DNA of 16,960 bases from Prevotella sp. (GTDB lineage Bacteria > Bacteroidota > Bacteroidia > Bacteroidales > Bacteroidaceae): contig JAJWLX010000070.1 in the NCBI GenBank assembly GCA_021636625.1, positions 1 through 16,960 of the forward strand, written 5' to 3'. This document shows, in pieces, positions 1 to 6,283 of this stretch. Under the pieces are notes generated by a model. It made no database searches. It saw nothing but the letters and a program-made list of their open reading frames with translations, and had not been told where the DNA came from. The position numbers were made by a program, and so were the translations under genes. The stretch's first letter is position 1, and each line of letters opens with the position of its first letter.

Positions 1-85
1 TTTGCCATTTTTCTGCGTATTTTCTCGTCGCTAATATTTTTGCAACACCTTATTATATAATTATCTGTCTATTTCTGTGAAACGA

Positions 86-688
86 TTAAAAGTTTGCTGA
101 AAATTCCATCATCATTTTCTGGGCAAGGGGAGCGTACCATGTCTTCACCTCCTGCTCAGTAGGCGTATGACCGCCTGGGAAATGGAAGGCTTGGTTGTAA
201 TGCTGCAGGAAGAGAGGGGAGAAGTGAGCCAGGGTGTCCTGCTCACCAAAAAGTCCCCACACACGATCCTTATAATAGGGGTTGCAATGGTCAAACTGCA
301 CGGCTTCCAGTTCCGCAAACTCCTCAATCAGCGCCTCGTCAATCACCAGCTGCTGATTGCCGTCCCTTCTCGGTGCCTTGTATTCATGCTCTCCGATTCG
401 CTCTTTCAGAAACTCCGTCATCATGAAATACGGATTGCCGAGCAGGGCAGGAATGCCCACCACCGGAGCCAGCATCTGGGCGAGGAAAGAGCCGCAGCTG
501 TTGCCCAGAAGCAAGTCGGGCTGCTCCCGGTCGATGATGGAGCGAATCTCCTTCAGTGCCTCCTTGGGGTGCAATGGCAGGTCGGGAGTCAGCACCACCG
601 CCGTCCCCTCAAACGCCTCTTTCAAGGCTCTCGCCATCGGACAGCTGCCCGTGGCAAAGAATCCGTGTAGGAATAATATCTTCTTCAT
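86..688 (-). CDS. YqiA/YcfP-type alpha/beta hydrolase (esterase-like)
   Basis: The 200-residue protein has the compact alpha/beta-hydrolase layout of the YqiA/YcfP family, which has roughly this length. An oxyanion-side LHGF motif lies at residues 7-10, a nucleophile elbow G-N-S-C-G at 62-66 makes Ser64 the nucleophile, Asp151 (in FGEQD) is the likely acid, and His174 (in PGGH) the likely base. No signal peptide or membrane segment is visible, so it should be cytoplasmic. Family members are esterases on small acyl esters; the natural substrate is unknown. The ATG at 686-688 gives a natural N terminus (MKKILFLHGF), and a Bacteroidetes -7 element lies about 80 bp upstream. It is a single-gene unit facing away from fic, and nothing links it to the rest of the window. 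I am sure of the fold and less sure of the substrate. Confidence 0.87.
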   Translation of the reverse strand: MKKILFLHGFFATGSCPMARALKEAFEGTAVVLTPDLPLHPKEALKEIRSIIDREQPDLLLGNSCGSFLAQMLAPVVGIPALLGNPYFMMTEFLKERIGEHEYKAPRRDGNQQLVIDEALIEEFAELEAVQFDHCNPYYKDRVWGLFGEQDTLAHFSPLFLQHYNQAFHFPGGHTPTEQEVKTWYAPLAQKMMMEFSANF

Positions 689-768
689 GCTCTAATCATT
701 AGATAATGATGCGCCTATAATCTAGGAGGATAAGCCATGCTCAACTCCATATCAGCGTAATATATCTG

Positions 769-776
769 CAAAAATA
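769..776 (-). promoter_or_regulatory. Bacteroidetes -7 element for the hydrolase gene
   Basis: On the minus strand this reads TATTTTTG, matching the TAnnTTTG -7 consensus of the Bacteroidetes primary sigma factor. It lies about 80 bp before the hydrolase start. No clear TTG is seen 20 bp further upstream, so this is a partial match only. Confidence 0.45.
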
Positions 777-881
777 CAAAAAATATTCAGAAAAGTGATT
801 ATATGGATGGATTTTGTTTGCAGGGCGAACTTGATTTAACCTTATTTTATATGATAGAGGGGTGTTTTGAAAAACCGAAAT

Positions 882-916
882 CCTTAATGACCTTAATGAC
901 CGTGACCTTAATGACC
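882..916 (+). repeat. TTAATGAC repeat block A (three copies)
   Basis: Three copies of CCTTAATGACC occur here, the first two directly abutting and the third after a GTGA spacer. The block is preceded by CCGAAAT, a flank shared with the block after fic (2175-2236) and, with small changes, the right arm at 3724-3761. It lies in noncoding DNA upstream of fic. Confidence 0.85.
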
Positions 917-1070
917 GGATTTAGGTATTGGAAAATGACCGATAATGAATTTGACACTACATGACCTCTTAAAACAAAAAGGCGTAAGGTATGGTAGATA
1001 TAATCTTAGTAAAATGCAGAGCTATTTGTATTTTTCTTCATAATCATTCGTGTTTCTAACATATTTTACC

Positions 1071-1078
1071 TATCTTTG
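1071..1078 (+). promoter_or_regulatory. Bacteroidetes -7 element for fic
   Basis: TATCTTTG is an exact TAnnTTTG match, 26 bp before the ATG at 1104. The upstream -33 region has only a weak TTTC-like match. Because it falls downstream of the earlier in-frame ATG at 1050, it argues for translation starting at 1104. Confidence 0.55.
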
Positions 1079-1103
1079 TGCCTTAAAAAATAGAAGTTGC
1101 AAA

Positions 1104-2162
1104 ATGGAAAAGTATGTGTTAGAATTACAGGCTGTACTAGACCAATATAGAAGTCTTGGTATTTCGCAGCAGATAGATTACGATAAGTTCTATCTGTATT
1201 CCATCATTACACACTCTACTGCCATAGAAGGTTCTACTGTGACGGAAATAGAGAATCAATTGCTCTTTGATGAAGGTATTTCTGCTAAAGGTAAACCCTT
1301 GGTAGAGCAGTTGATGAATCTTGATTTGAAACATGCTTATGAGCAATCCATTCGATGGGCTAGGGAGCATAAACCTTTTTCTGTGGAGATGCTTAAGCAA
1401 TTGTCTGCATTGGTGATGAAGAATACCGGCAGCGTTTATAGCACGCTTCAGGGGGAATTCGATTCTTCTAAAGGTGACCTCCGTCTATTAGGTGTCACAG
1501 CGGGAGCTGGTGGACGTTCCTATATGAACTTTCTGAAGGTTCCTGCACGGTTGGCAGATTTCTGCAATGAGATAAACCGCAGGCGTGAATTGCTTCTTGA
1601 AAACCCGAGTGAAATGGATGCATATTTGTTGAGCTTCGATGCTCATAACATCCTTGTCAGCATCCATCCTTGGGTGGATGGAAATGGCAGAATGTCGCGT
1701 CTCATCATGAACCACCTTCAGTTTGAATTTAATCTTGTTCCGACGAAGGTAATGACTGATGATAAGGCAGCTTATATTGAAGCTCTTAATGCATCCCGAG
1801 AAGAAGAGTCGATGTTACCATTCCAGTCTTTCATGCTTCAAGAACATATCAAAAATCTTAAGGCTGAGATAGAACAGTATGAAAGATCTATGGATGATGA
1901 TGTCGTGATAAATGTCGGGAAAGATTTTGAAAATGTCGGGAAAGAAAAACTGATTGAACTTTCTGAACGTCAGCAGGATATCATTTCTGCTGTTAAACAT
2001 CATCCGGAAATAACGATTCCGGAATTGGCGCAGAGAATGTCGGGAAAGAAAACAGTTACGACACGTACAATTGAAAGAGATATTGCAGCTCTTCAAGCCA
2101 AGGGAATCTTGAAACGTGAAGGCGGTAGAAAAAGTGGTAAATGGATAGTTGTAAACATCTGA
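1104..2162 (+). CDS. Fic-domain protein (class II, N-terminally autoinhibited) with C-terminal winged helix
   Basis: A 352-residue Fic protein, counting from the ATG at 1104; the ATG at 1050 lies upstream of a good -7 promoter element and adds 18 unlikely residues. Fic enzymes transfer AMP or another nucleotide part onto hydroxyl side chains of target proteins. The catalytic loop HPWVDGNGR is intact at residues 188-196, with His188 as the catalytic base. The inhibitory motif STAIEG at 38-43 (pattern [ST]xxxE[GN], Glu42) places it in class II, where an N-terminal helix blocks ATP. Residues about 285-350 form a helix-turn-helix/winged-helix domain, common in Bacteroidetes Fic proteins and suggesting DNA binding or autoregulation. 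No antitoxin gene is adjacent, as expected for self-inhibited Fic. A 14-base repeat occurs three times in the linker and wing region. The target protein is unknown. Confidence 0.92.
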   Translation: MEKYVLELQAVLDQYRSLGISQQIDYDKFYLYSIITHSTAIEGSTVTEIENQLLFDEGISAKGKPLVEQLMNLDLKHAYEQSIRWAREHKPFSVEMLKQLSALVMKNTGSVYSTLQGEFDSSKGDLRLLGVTAGAGGRSYMNFLKVPARLADFCNEINRRRELLLENPSEMDAYLLSFDAHNILVSIHPWVDGNGRMSRLIMNHLQFEFNLVPTKVMTDDKAAYIEALNASREEESMLPFQSFMLQEHIKNLKAEIEQYERSMDDDVVINVGKDFENVGKEKLIELSERQQDIISAVKHHPEITIPELAQRMSGKKTVTTRTIERDIAALQAKGILKREGGRKSGKWIVVNI

Positions 2163-2174
2163 ATACCCCGAAAT

Positions 2175-2236
2175 CCTTAATGACCTTAATGACCTTAATG
2201 ACTGTGACCCTTAATGACACTGACCCTTAATGACAC
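2175..2236 (+). repeat. TTAATGAC repeat block B (five copies)
   Basis: Five TTAATGAC cores begin 12 bp after the fic stop codon. The first three are spaced at 9 bp and the last two use the longer CCCTTAATGACACTGA spacing also seen at 3603-3639, 3725-3761 and 15592-15628. The flank CCCCGAAAT precedes it, as in block D. Confidence 0.88.
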
Positions 2237-2251
2237 CTACGGAAATAAATA

Positions 2252-2289
2252 AACCGCTCCACCTATTTATATATATAGGAGGAGCGGTT
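2252..2289 (-). terminator. Hairpin terminator, probably ending the HU-smalltalk transcript
   Basis: AACCGCTCC at 2252-2260 pairs with GGAGCGGTT at 2281-2289, and CCTAT (2262-2266) pairs with ATAGG (2275-2279) across one A-A mismatch, with an 8-nt AT loop. On the minus strand the stem is followed by the U-rich stretch TATTTATTT, so it fits a terminator about 90 bp past the smalltalk stop. It could also stop fic transcription from the other side. Confidence 0.6.
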
Positions 2290-2375
2290 GTAATAGATAA
2301 AATCATCTCAAAAACTAATCACATGCAGATTTCATTTCTGGTTTCGTCTTGTTTCTCATTCTGCTTTCCTGCTGC

Positions 2376-2471
2376 TTACACGCAGCTTGAAACACCAAGC
2401 GATGTGGCTATTGCGGTGAGAATGCTGATAGCAATCTGAATCACCATTTTCCAGGTATCCTTTTTCATCAT
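2376..2471 (-). CDS. Smalltalk-type small membrane peptide
   Basis: A 31-codon gene, easy to miss by length. It starts with two Met codons (2469-2471, 2466-2468), then Lys-Lys-Asp-Thr-Trp-Lys, followed by a hydrophobic stretch rich in Ile, Ala, Leu and Thr (about residues 9-27) and ends Ser-Ser-Cys-Val. This matches what I recall of the Bacteroidales 'smalltalk' family (about 30 residues, N-terminal KK..W, a single hydrophobic helix, Cys near the end), normally encoded directly downstream of an HU-related gene, as here (58 bp gap, same strand). The function of the family is unknown; a single membrane-spanning helix or a very short lipoprotein-like peptide is plausible. It is probably co-transcribed with HU. 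The second Met could equally be the start. Confidence 0.85.
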   Translation of the reverse strand: MMKKDTWKMVIQIAISILTAIATSLGVSSCV

Positions 2472-2529
2472 CTTCTACTTTGAAGGGTTAAACGATAGGG
2501 TTGAGTTTCACGGATGGGGGGATCTGCTT

Positions 2530-3264
2530 TTACAGATCCACGTCCGTGTCGCTGCCACCGCCCTCGCTGGTACCTGGGGCGGTATTGCCGCCGCTGGTTC
2601 CCTGGTCACCGGTAGTTCCGCTACCTTCAGTTCCGGTAGTTCCGCTGCCGCCAGCGTTGCTGCCGCCACCCTGGGTTCCACCGCCAGTGGTTCCGTCGCC
2701 ATCACCACCTCCATCAGGAGTAACTGGAACGTTGAGGTCCACGTTGGTCTTGCCCTCCTTGATCGCCTTGATCACGGCAGCCTGAGCGCTGCGGCTAGCC
2801 ACGAGGTTGAACTCGGCGTCGTCGAGCAGGTTCTTGAACTGCTGACCTGGGTCCCACTGAACCTTCACGTTGGTGATGTTCTGCGCCGTAAACTTGTCGG
2901 CAGTCTCTGCACCCTTGGAGGCGAGCAGGAGAGAGAAGTCGCCCAGATCGCCCAGTCGGATCTTCTTGCCCTCGAGCAGCATCTCTCTCATGCAGTCCAC
3001 TGCCATGTAGAGGATGGCGCTGATGTCAGCTCTGGAATACACGCTGCCGTGAGAAGTGATGTGCTTGGCAAACTTCTCGATGGTCATCACATCGGTGTAC
3101 TGCGAGATGGCGAACGCATTCTGCTTCTCGGTCTTCACCAGGTCGGTGTCCTTCTTGTCCGGCTCCTTGCCGTTCTTCTTAGCCTGGTTGATACGTGATT
3201 TTGCCTGGTTGATCTCAATGAGGTTTGCGTTCACGCTGCGCATTACGATGCTGTAGTTAATCAT
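2530..3264 (-). CDS. HU-related (HU_rel type) DNA-binding protein with Gly/Thr/Ser-rich tail
   Basis: A 244-residue protein of the Bacteroidetes HU-related family, a longer relative of the histone-like HU/IHF proteins that bend DNA. Residues about 50-155 carry the HU-like core, including GKKIRLGDLGDF (99-110), the turn typical of HU before the beta arm. Residues 1-45 are polar and lysine-rich. From about 183 to the end the sequence is a low-complexity tail of Gly, Thr, Ser and Asp ending in Asp-Val-Asp-Leu, a known feature of this family and the reason for the GC-rich DNA near 2530-2720. It is read from the promoter at 3436-3466 through a leader of about 165 nt with two hairpins, and is followed by the smalltalk gene. 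Its DNA target and role are not established. The ATG at 3262-3264 is the only sensible start. Confidence 0.87.
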   Translation of the reverse strand: MINYSIVMRSVNANLIEINQAKSRINQAKKNGKEPDKKDTDLVKTEKQNAFAISQYTDVMTIEKFAKHITSHGSVYSRADISAILYMAVDCMREMLLEGKKIRLGDLGDFSLLLASKGAETADKFTAQNITNVKVQWDPGQQFKNLLDDAEFNLVASRSAQAAVIKAIKEGKTNVDLNVPVTPDGGGDGDGTTGGGTQGGGSNAGGSGTTGTEGSGTTGDQGTSGGNTAPGTSEGGGSDTDVDL

Positions 3265-3331
3265 ACTCTGTTCTGTGTTTAAGAGTTCACTGAATCACAA
3301 CTACCCGGAAAGCCCTTTTCTTGTGCTTTTT

Positions 3332-3398
3332 CTGGTCTTAATAGATGACCGGCGCCTGCCATCATTTAAGCCCAGCTGCGGTCTTCTATTATGACCGC
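3332..3398 (-). promoter_or_regulatory. Twin hairpins in the HU leader with complementary loops
   Basis: Two 21-nt hairpins lie in the HU mRNA leader: 3378-3398 (stem GCGGTC/GACCGC) and 3332-3352 (stem CGGTC/GACCAG type, with one G-U pair). Their 9-nt loops contain TAATAGA and TCTATTA in the transcript, which are exact reverse complements. The two sites are also nearly identical 17-mers in opposite orientation. They could be a kissing-loop RNA or a pair of operator sites, for example for autoregulation; the function is inferred. Confidence 0.5.
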
Positions 3399-3435
3399 CC
3401 TTAGGCACAATAGGCTGTTCCTTCGATTGCCGGTG

Positions 3436-3466
3436 CAAAGATACAAAATTTCAAAGGCGAAATCAA
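3436..3466 (-). promoter_or_regulatory. Consensus Bacteroidetes promoter for HU-smalltalk
   Basis: On the minus strand TTG (3464-3466) is followed after exactly 20 bp by TATCTTTG (3436-3443), matching the -33/-7 pattern TTG-N20-TAnnTTTG. Transcription would start near 3430, leaving a leader of about 165 nt before the HU start codon. Confidence 0.75.
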
Positions 3467-3602
3467 GTTTTTATCGAAATAAGATGGTAAAAATGGCGTA
3501 AGTGCTTGATATATAGTATTGTAAGTGAATGCTGTTTTTACGCATTGCTTGCAGGAGGGGCTTGAAGGGGATTCTGATGCAGAAGATGCTGAGGGCGAAA
3601 GC

Positions 3603-3661
3603 GTGTCATTAAGGGTCAGTGTCATTAAGGGTCATTAAGAAAAATGGGAAATGTCATTAAG
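3603..3661 (-). repeat. TTAATGAC repeat block C, left arm of the 159-bp symmetric element
   Basis: Four TTAATGAC cores on the minus strand. Positions 3603-3639 are an exact 37-bp inverted copy of 3725-3761. The same 37-mer recurs in direct orientation at 15592-15628, over 12 kb away. The fourth core (3653-3661) lies just before the AT palindrome. Confidence 0.92.
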
Positions 3662-3663
3662 AG

Positions 3664-3702
3664 CTATAGTATAATATAAATAATATTTATATTATACTAT
3701 AG
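3664..3702. repeat. Perfect 39-bp AT-rich palindrome
   Basis: Nineteen bases starting CTATAGTATAATATAAATA are followed by a single central A (3683) and the exact reverse complement. Its centre coincides within one base with the centre of the flanking 37-bp inverted arms. It contains no coding sequence and would extrude easily as a cruciform. Confidence 0.92.
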
Positions 3703-3723
3703 GGGGATTTTGCGCCCCGAAAA

Positions 3724-3761
3724 CCTTAATGACCCTTAATGACACTGACCCTTAATGACAC
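3724..3761 (+). repeat. TTAATGAC repeat block D, right arm of the 159-bp symmetric element
   Basis: Three TTAATGAC cores, with 3725-3761 the exact inverted copy of 3603-3639. It is preceded by GGGGATTTTGCGCCCCGAAAA, in which GGGG and CCCC can pair, a flank resembling that of block A. Confidence 0.92.
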
Positions 3762-4094
3762 GATAGAGGATTTTGATTTGTTTCTTAAGATGAAATGTTG
3801 TGTTGGTATAATATATTGATAGACAACAAGATATAGTCTGTTTGTGAAAGTTGCCCTTTCTAAGAGTTGTATCTTTAAAAGCTATAGATTCTCTTCTTGT
3901 TTTCCATGTTCTCCCTCCATCCTTTGTCTTTATATTGAATAAAATTGTTATGATATTTCTGGATTTTCCTTGTTTCTCAAGCAGAAAAACCTCATTTCCC
4001 ATCTTATTTTGGCCGTTCTGAGGGGGTGAAAAATGCCTTTTGAGCCTCATTTATGCCTTCAAAACCACTTTTCCGTTAAATAACGTGATAAAAT
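3762..4094. other. Intergenic region with no supported gene
   Basis: AT-rich DNA between the symmetric repeat element and the promoter at 4095. A 104-codon minus-strand reading frame crosses it, but its composition (runs of Lys, Ile, Thr, Asn, no recognisable motif) and the fact that it runs into the repeat arm make it unlikely to be a gene. No IS end, tRNA or attachment site is recognised. Confidence 0.55.
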
Positions 4095-4125
4095 TTGGTG
4101 GTTAGCCTGCTTTTTTATAACTTTG
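4095..4125 (+). promoter_or_regulatory. Consensus Bacteroidetes promoter
   Basis: TTG (4095-4097), exactly 20 bp, then TAACTTTG (4118-4125), a full match to TTG-N20-TAnnTTTG. Transcription should start near 4132 and run toward the terminator-like hairpin at 4283-4331, the lipoprotein frame and hsdM. It may drive the R-M operon, since no other good promoter lies before hsdM. Confidence 0.72.
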
Positions 4126-4131
4126 CTTTTG

Positions 4132-4331
4132 CGAATGCTGAGAGGCAAGCCCCCTTTGCACGAACTTAAATAAAATTTCAATTGTTTAAATGATAATGTG
4201 TATGCATAACAAATTGATACTCAATGCTTTAGGGGGGTAATTTTGGCTCGTCAAAATTAACCTCAAATCATCGTGTACTTATAAAAGGACGAATAGCAGC
4301 GTGGATTCAGGCGCTGATATTCGTCCTTTTT
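4132..4331 (+). ncRNA. Candidate leader RNA or small RNA of about 200 nt
   Basis: This span runs from the predicted start of the 4095-4125 promoter to the end of a strong terminator-like hairpin and contains no convincing ORF of its own. It could be a free-standing small RNA or an attenuating leader for the lipoprotein and R-M genes. No known riboswitch motif is recognised. The call rests only on the promoter and hairpin. Confidence 0.35.
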
Positions 4332-4721
4332 GCGTTTTCATTTTCCGCCTGTTCGAGCGATGAAAATGCAGAAAAATCGCAGGGAATCGACTACAAAACC
4401 CAAATTTCAGCCCACGAATGGGCGATTTCCGAGGCTTATCAGCGTGTTGGAAACCTTACTTTAGATGTAGATGCGGGGACTGTCTATTGCCAGTTCACCG
4501 CCGATAGCGTATATTTCAGCGAGGAGAAAACGGTAACAGAGATTGATGAGGAGGGCAAAATCCTGCACACCTCTACCCAGCTTTCTCCCTACGGGAACTA
4601 TGCCTATACCATCAAGAATGATCAGATGACCATCGACGATCAGACATTCAAAATGACCAGTAAAGACCAGTCCATCCTTCTCGAAAACGAGAAGTGGAGA
4701 CTCGTGCTTATCGATAAATAA
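4281..4721 (+). pseudogene. Lipoprotein gene lacking a normal start codon
   Basis: One frame stays open from 4233 to the stop at 4719-4721. From 4281 it reads as a lipoprotein: positive n-region (Lys-Gly-Arg), hydrophobic ALIFVLFAF, lipobox F-S-A-C with the modified Cys at about residue 25, then SSDENAEK and a mature domain of about 120 residues with alternating polar/hydrophobic, beta-rich character ending in WRLVLIDK. There is no ATG, GTG or TTG before the signal peptide. The natural start position holds ATA (4281-4283) followed by AAA, so an ATG-to-ATA change is the simplest reading, giving 146 residues. The only in-frame ATGs lie near the C terminus. A terminator-like hairpin overlaps the signal-peptide codons. 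The coding quality looks intact, so loss is recent, or AUA is used, or this base is a sequence error. Family unknown. Confidence 0.65.
4283..4331 (+). terminator. Terminator-like hairpin inside the lipoprotein signal-peptide codons
   Basis: AAAAGGACGAATA (4283-4295) pairs perfectly with 4318-4330, and CAGCG (4297-4301) with CGCTG (4312-4316), across a single G-A mismatch with a 10-nt loop, ending in five U. This is the shape of an intrinsic terminator or attenuator. Its overlap with a signal-peptide coding segment is unusual. Confidence 0.6.
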
Positions 4722-4772
4722 CTGGTTCTTTATATATAAATAATGTGTAAAATCCTATAGACAAAGATAAAA

Positions 4773-6281
4773 ATGGCAAAGAAACAAGATACCATCAGCA
4801 TTGGTTTTGAAGAGAAAATATGGAAGGCTGCCGACATTCTGCGAGGCAACCTCAGCGCTTCGCAATACGAGGGCGTGGTGCTCGGACTCATCTTTCTGAA
4901 ATACATCAGCGACCGCTTCGAACAGAAGTTCCAGGAGCTGCAGGGCGACGAATACGCTGACCCGGAAGATAAGGACGAATACACTGCCGAGAACATCTTC
5001 TTCGTACCTGCTGAGGCTCGATGGAGCAAGATTAGTGCTGCTGCCCACACCCCGGAAATTGGCGTGGTGATAGATGAAGCGCTTACCGCCATTGAGCGTG
5101 AGAACGAAAGATTGAAGGGTATTCTGCCTAAGAATTTCGCCCGTCCGGAGCTGGACAAGCGCCGTCTGGGCGATGTGGTAGATCTCTTTACGAACATAGA
5201 AATGCACGATGCTGGCGAGGAGAAAGACCTGCTGGGCAGAACCTACGAATACTGTCTGCAGCAGTTTGCTTCCCTGGAGGGCAAGAATGGCGGCGAGTTC
5301 TATACGCCTTCCTGCATTGTCCGCACGCTGGTAGAGATACTGGAGCCTTACGAGGGCAGAGTTTATGACCCTTGCTGCGGAAGCGGTGGTATGTTTGTGC
5401 AGAGTGCCAAGTTTATAGAGCGCCACAAGGGAAACCTGCGCAAGATTAGCATCTACGGTCAGGAGGCAAACCCTGATACGTGGAAGATGGCGCACATGAA
5501 CCTTGCCATCCGTGGCTTGGATGCGAACTTAGGAAAAGTCTTTGCCGACACATTCTATGATGACCAGCACCCTACGCTGAAGGCAGATTTCATTCTTGCC
5601 AATCCTCCTTTCAACCTCAGCGACTGGGGACAGAGTGCGCTTCAGGAAGACGTGCGCTGGCAGTATGGTTTGCCACCTGCTGGCAACGCCAACTTTGCGT
5701 GGATGCAGCACATGATTCACCATCTGGCACCTAACGGAAAGATTGGTTTGGTGCTGGCGAATGGTGCGCTTTCGAGTCAGAGTGGCGGCGAGGGACAGAT
5801 TCGCCAAGCCATCATCGAAGCCGACCTGGTAGAGGGAATCGTGGCTTTGCCTTCGCAGCTGTTCTACAGTACGGGTATTCCTGTAAGTCTTTGGTTTATC
5901 AGCCGTAACAAGGCGCAGAAGGGCAAGACCGTATTTATCGATGCCCGCAATCTGGGCACGATGGTAACACGCAAGCTCAGAGAGCTGATGCCTGATACGG
6001 ACATCAAGAAGATTACCGACACCTTCCATGCCTTCCAGCAGGGAACCCTGGAGGATGAAAAGGGCTTCTGTGCCGTGTGCACCACCGAGCAGATTGCTGA
6101 GCAAGACTTCATCCTGACTCCTGGCAGATACGTAGGAATCGCCGAAGACGAGGGCGATGGTGTTCCGTTTGAGGAGAAAATGACGAATCTTACCGGAGAG
6201 CTGAAGCAGCTGTTTGAGGAAAGCAAGAAGCAGGAAGAGGAGATTAGATTGCAGTTGAAGAAAATTGGATGGGAGGTGTAA
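4773..6281 (+). CDS. hsdM: Type I restriction-modification system, methyltransferase subunit HsdM
   Basis: A 502-residue N6-adenine methyltransferase subunit of usual length for HsdM. The N-terminal helical HsdM domain spans about 10-140 (ending near LGDVVDLFTNI). GEFYTP at 174-179 opens the catalytic domain. The SAM-binding motif I is DPCCGSGG (199-206), and the catalytic motif IV is NPPF (277-280). The C-terminal coiled stretch rich in Glu and Lys (about 460-500) should contact HsdS. In complex M2S it methylates adenines in both strands of a split recognition site using S-adenosylmethionine. The gene begins 51 bp after the lipoprotein stop and is followed immediately by hsdS. All key residues are intact, so methylation should work. 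Confidence 0.97.
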   Translation: MAKKQDTISIGFEEKIWKAADILRGNLSASQYEGVVLGLIFLKYISDRFEQKFQELQGDEYADPEDKDEYTAENIFFVPAEARWSKISAAAHTPEIGVVIDEALTAIERENERLKGILPKNFARPELDKRRLGDVVDLFTNIEMHDAGEEKDLLGRTYEYCLQQFASLEGKNGGEFYTPSCIVRTLVEILEPYEGRVYDPCCGSGGMFVQSAKFIERHKGNLRKISIYGQEANPDTWKMAHMNLAIRGLDANLGKVFADTFYDDQHPTLKADFILANPPFNLSDWGQSALQEDVRWQYGLPPAGNANFAWMQHMIHHLAPNGKIGLVLANGALSSQSGGEGQIRQAIIEADLVEGIVALPSQLFYSTGIPVSLWFISRNKAQKGKTVFIDARNLGTMVTRKLRELMPDTDIKKITDTFHAFQQGTLEDEKGFCAVCTTEQIAEQDFILTPGRYVGIAEDEGDGVPFEEKMTNLTGELKQLFEESKKQEEEIRLQLKKIGWEV

Positions 6282-6283
6282 GT

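Larger units (their letters stand above)
689..1070. other. Intergenic region with no gene seen
   Basis: About 380 bases between the divergent hydrolase and fic genes. It holds the hydrolase -7 element near 769-776 and one TTAATGAC repeat block at 882-916. The rest is AT-rich and carries no ORF with convincing coding character. Confidence 0.6.

Noticed and set aside
2501..2785. A proline/valine-rich plus-strand frame
   Set aside because: It is the complement of the Gly/Thr/Ser codons of the HU tail.
3736..4050. A 104-codon minus-strand frame near the repeat element
   Set aside because: It has no motif, ends inside the repeat arm, and shows no promoter; composition matches random AT-rich DNA.
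4755..4772. CAAAGATA just before hsdM, a TATCTTTG match on the minus strand
   Set aside because: It faces the wrong way for hsdM, no minus-strand gene follows it, and no TTG lies at the right distance.
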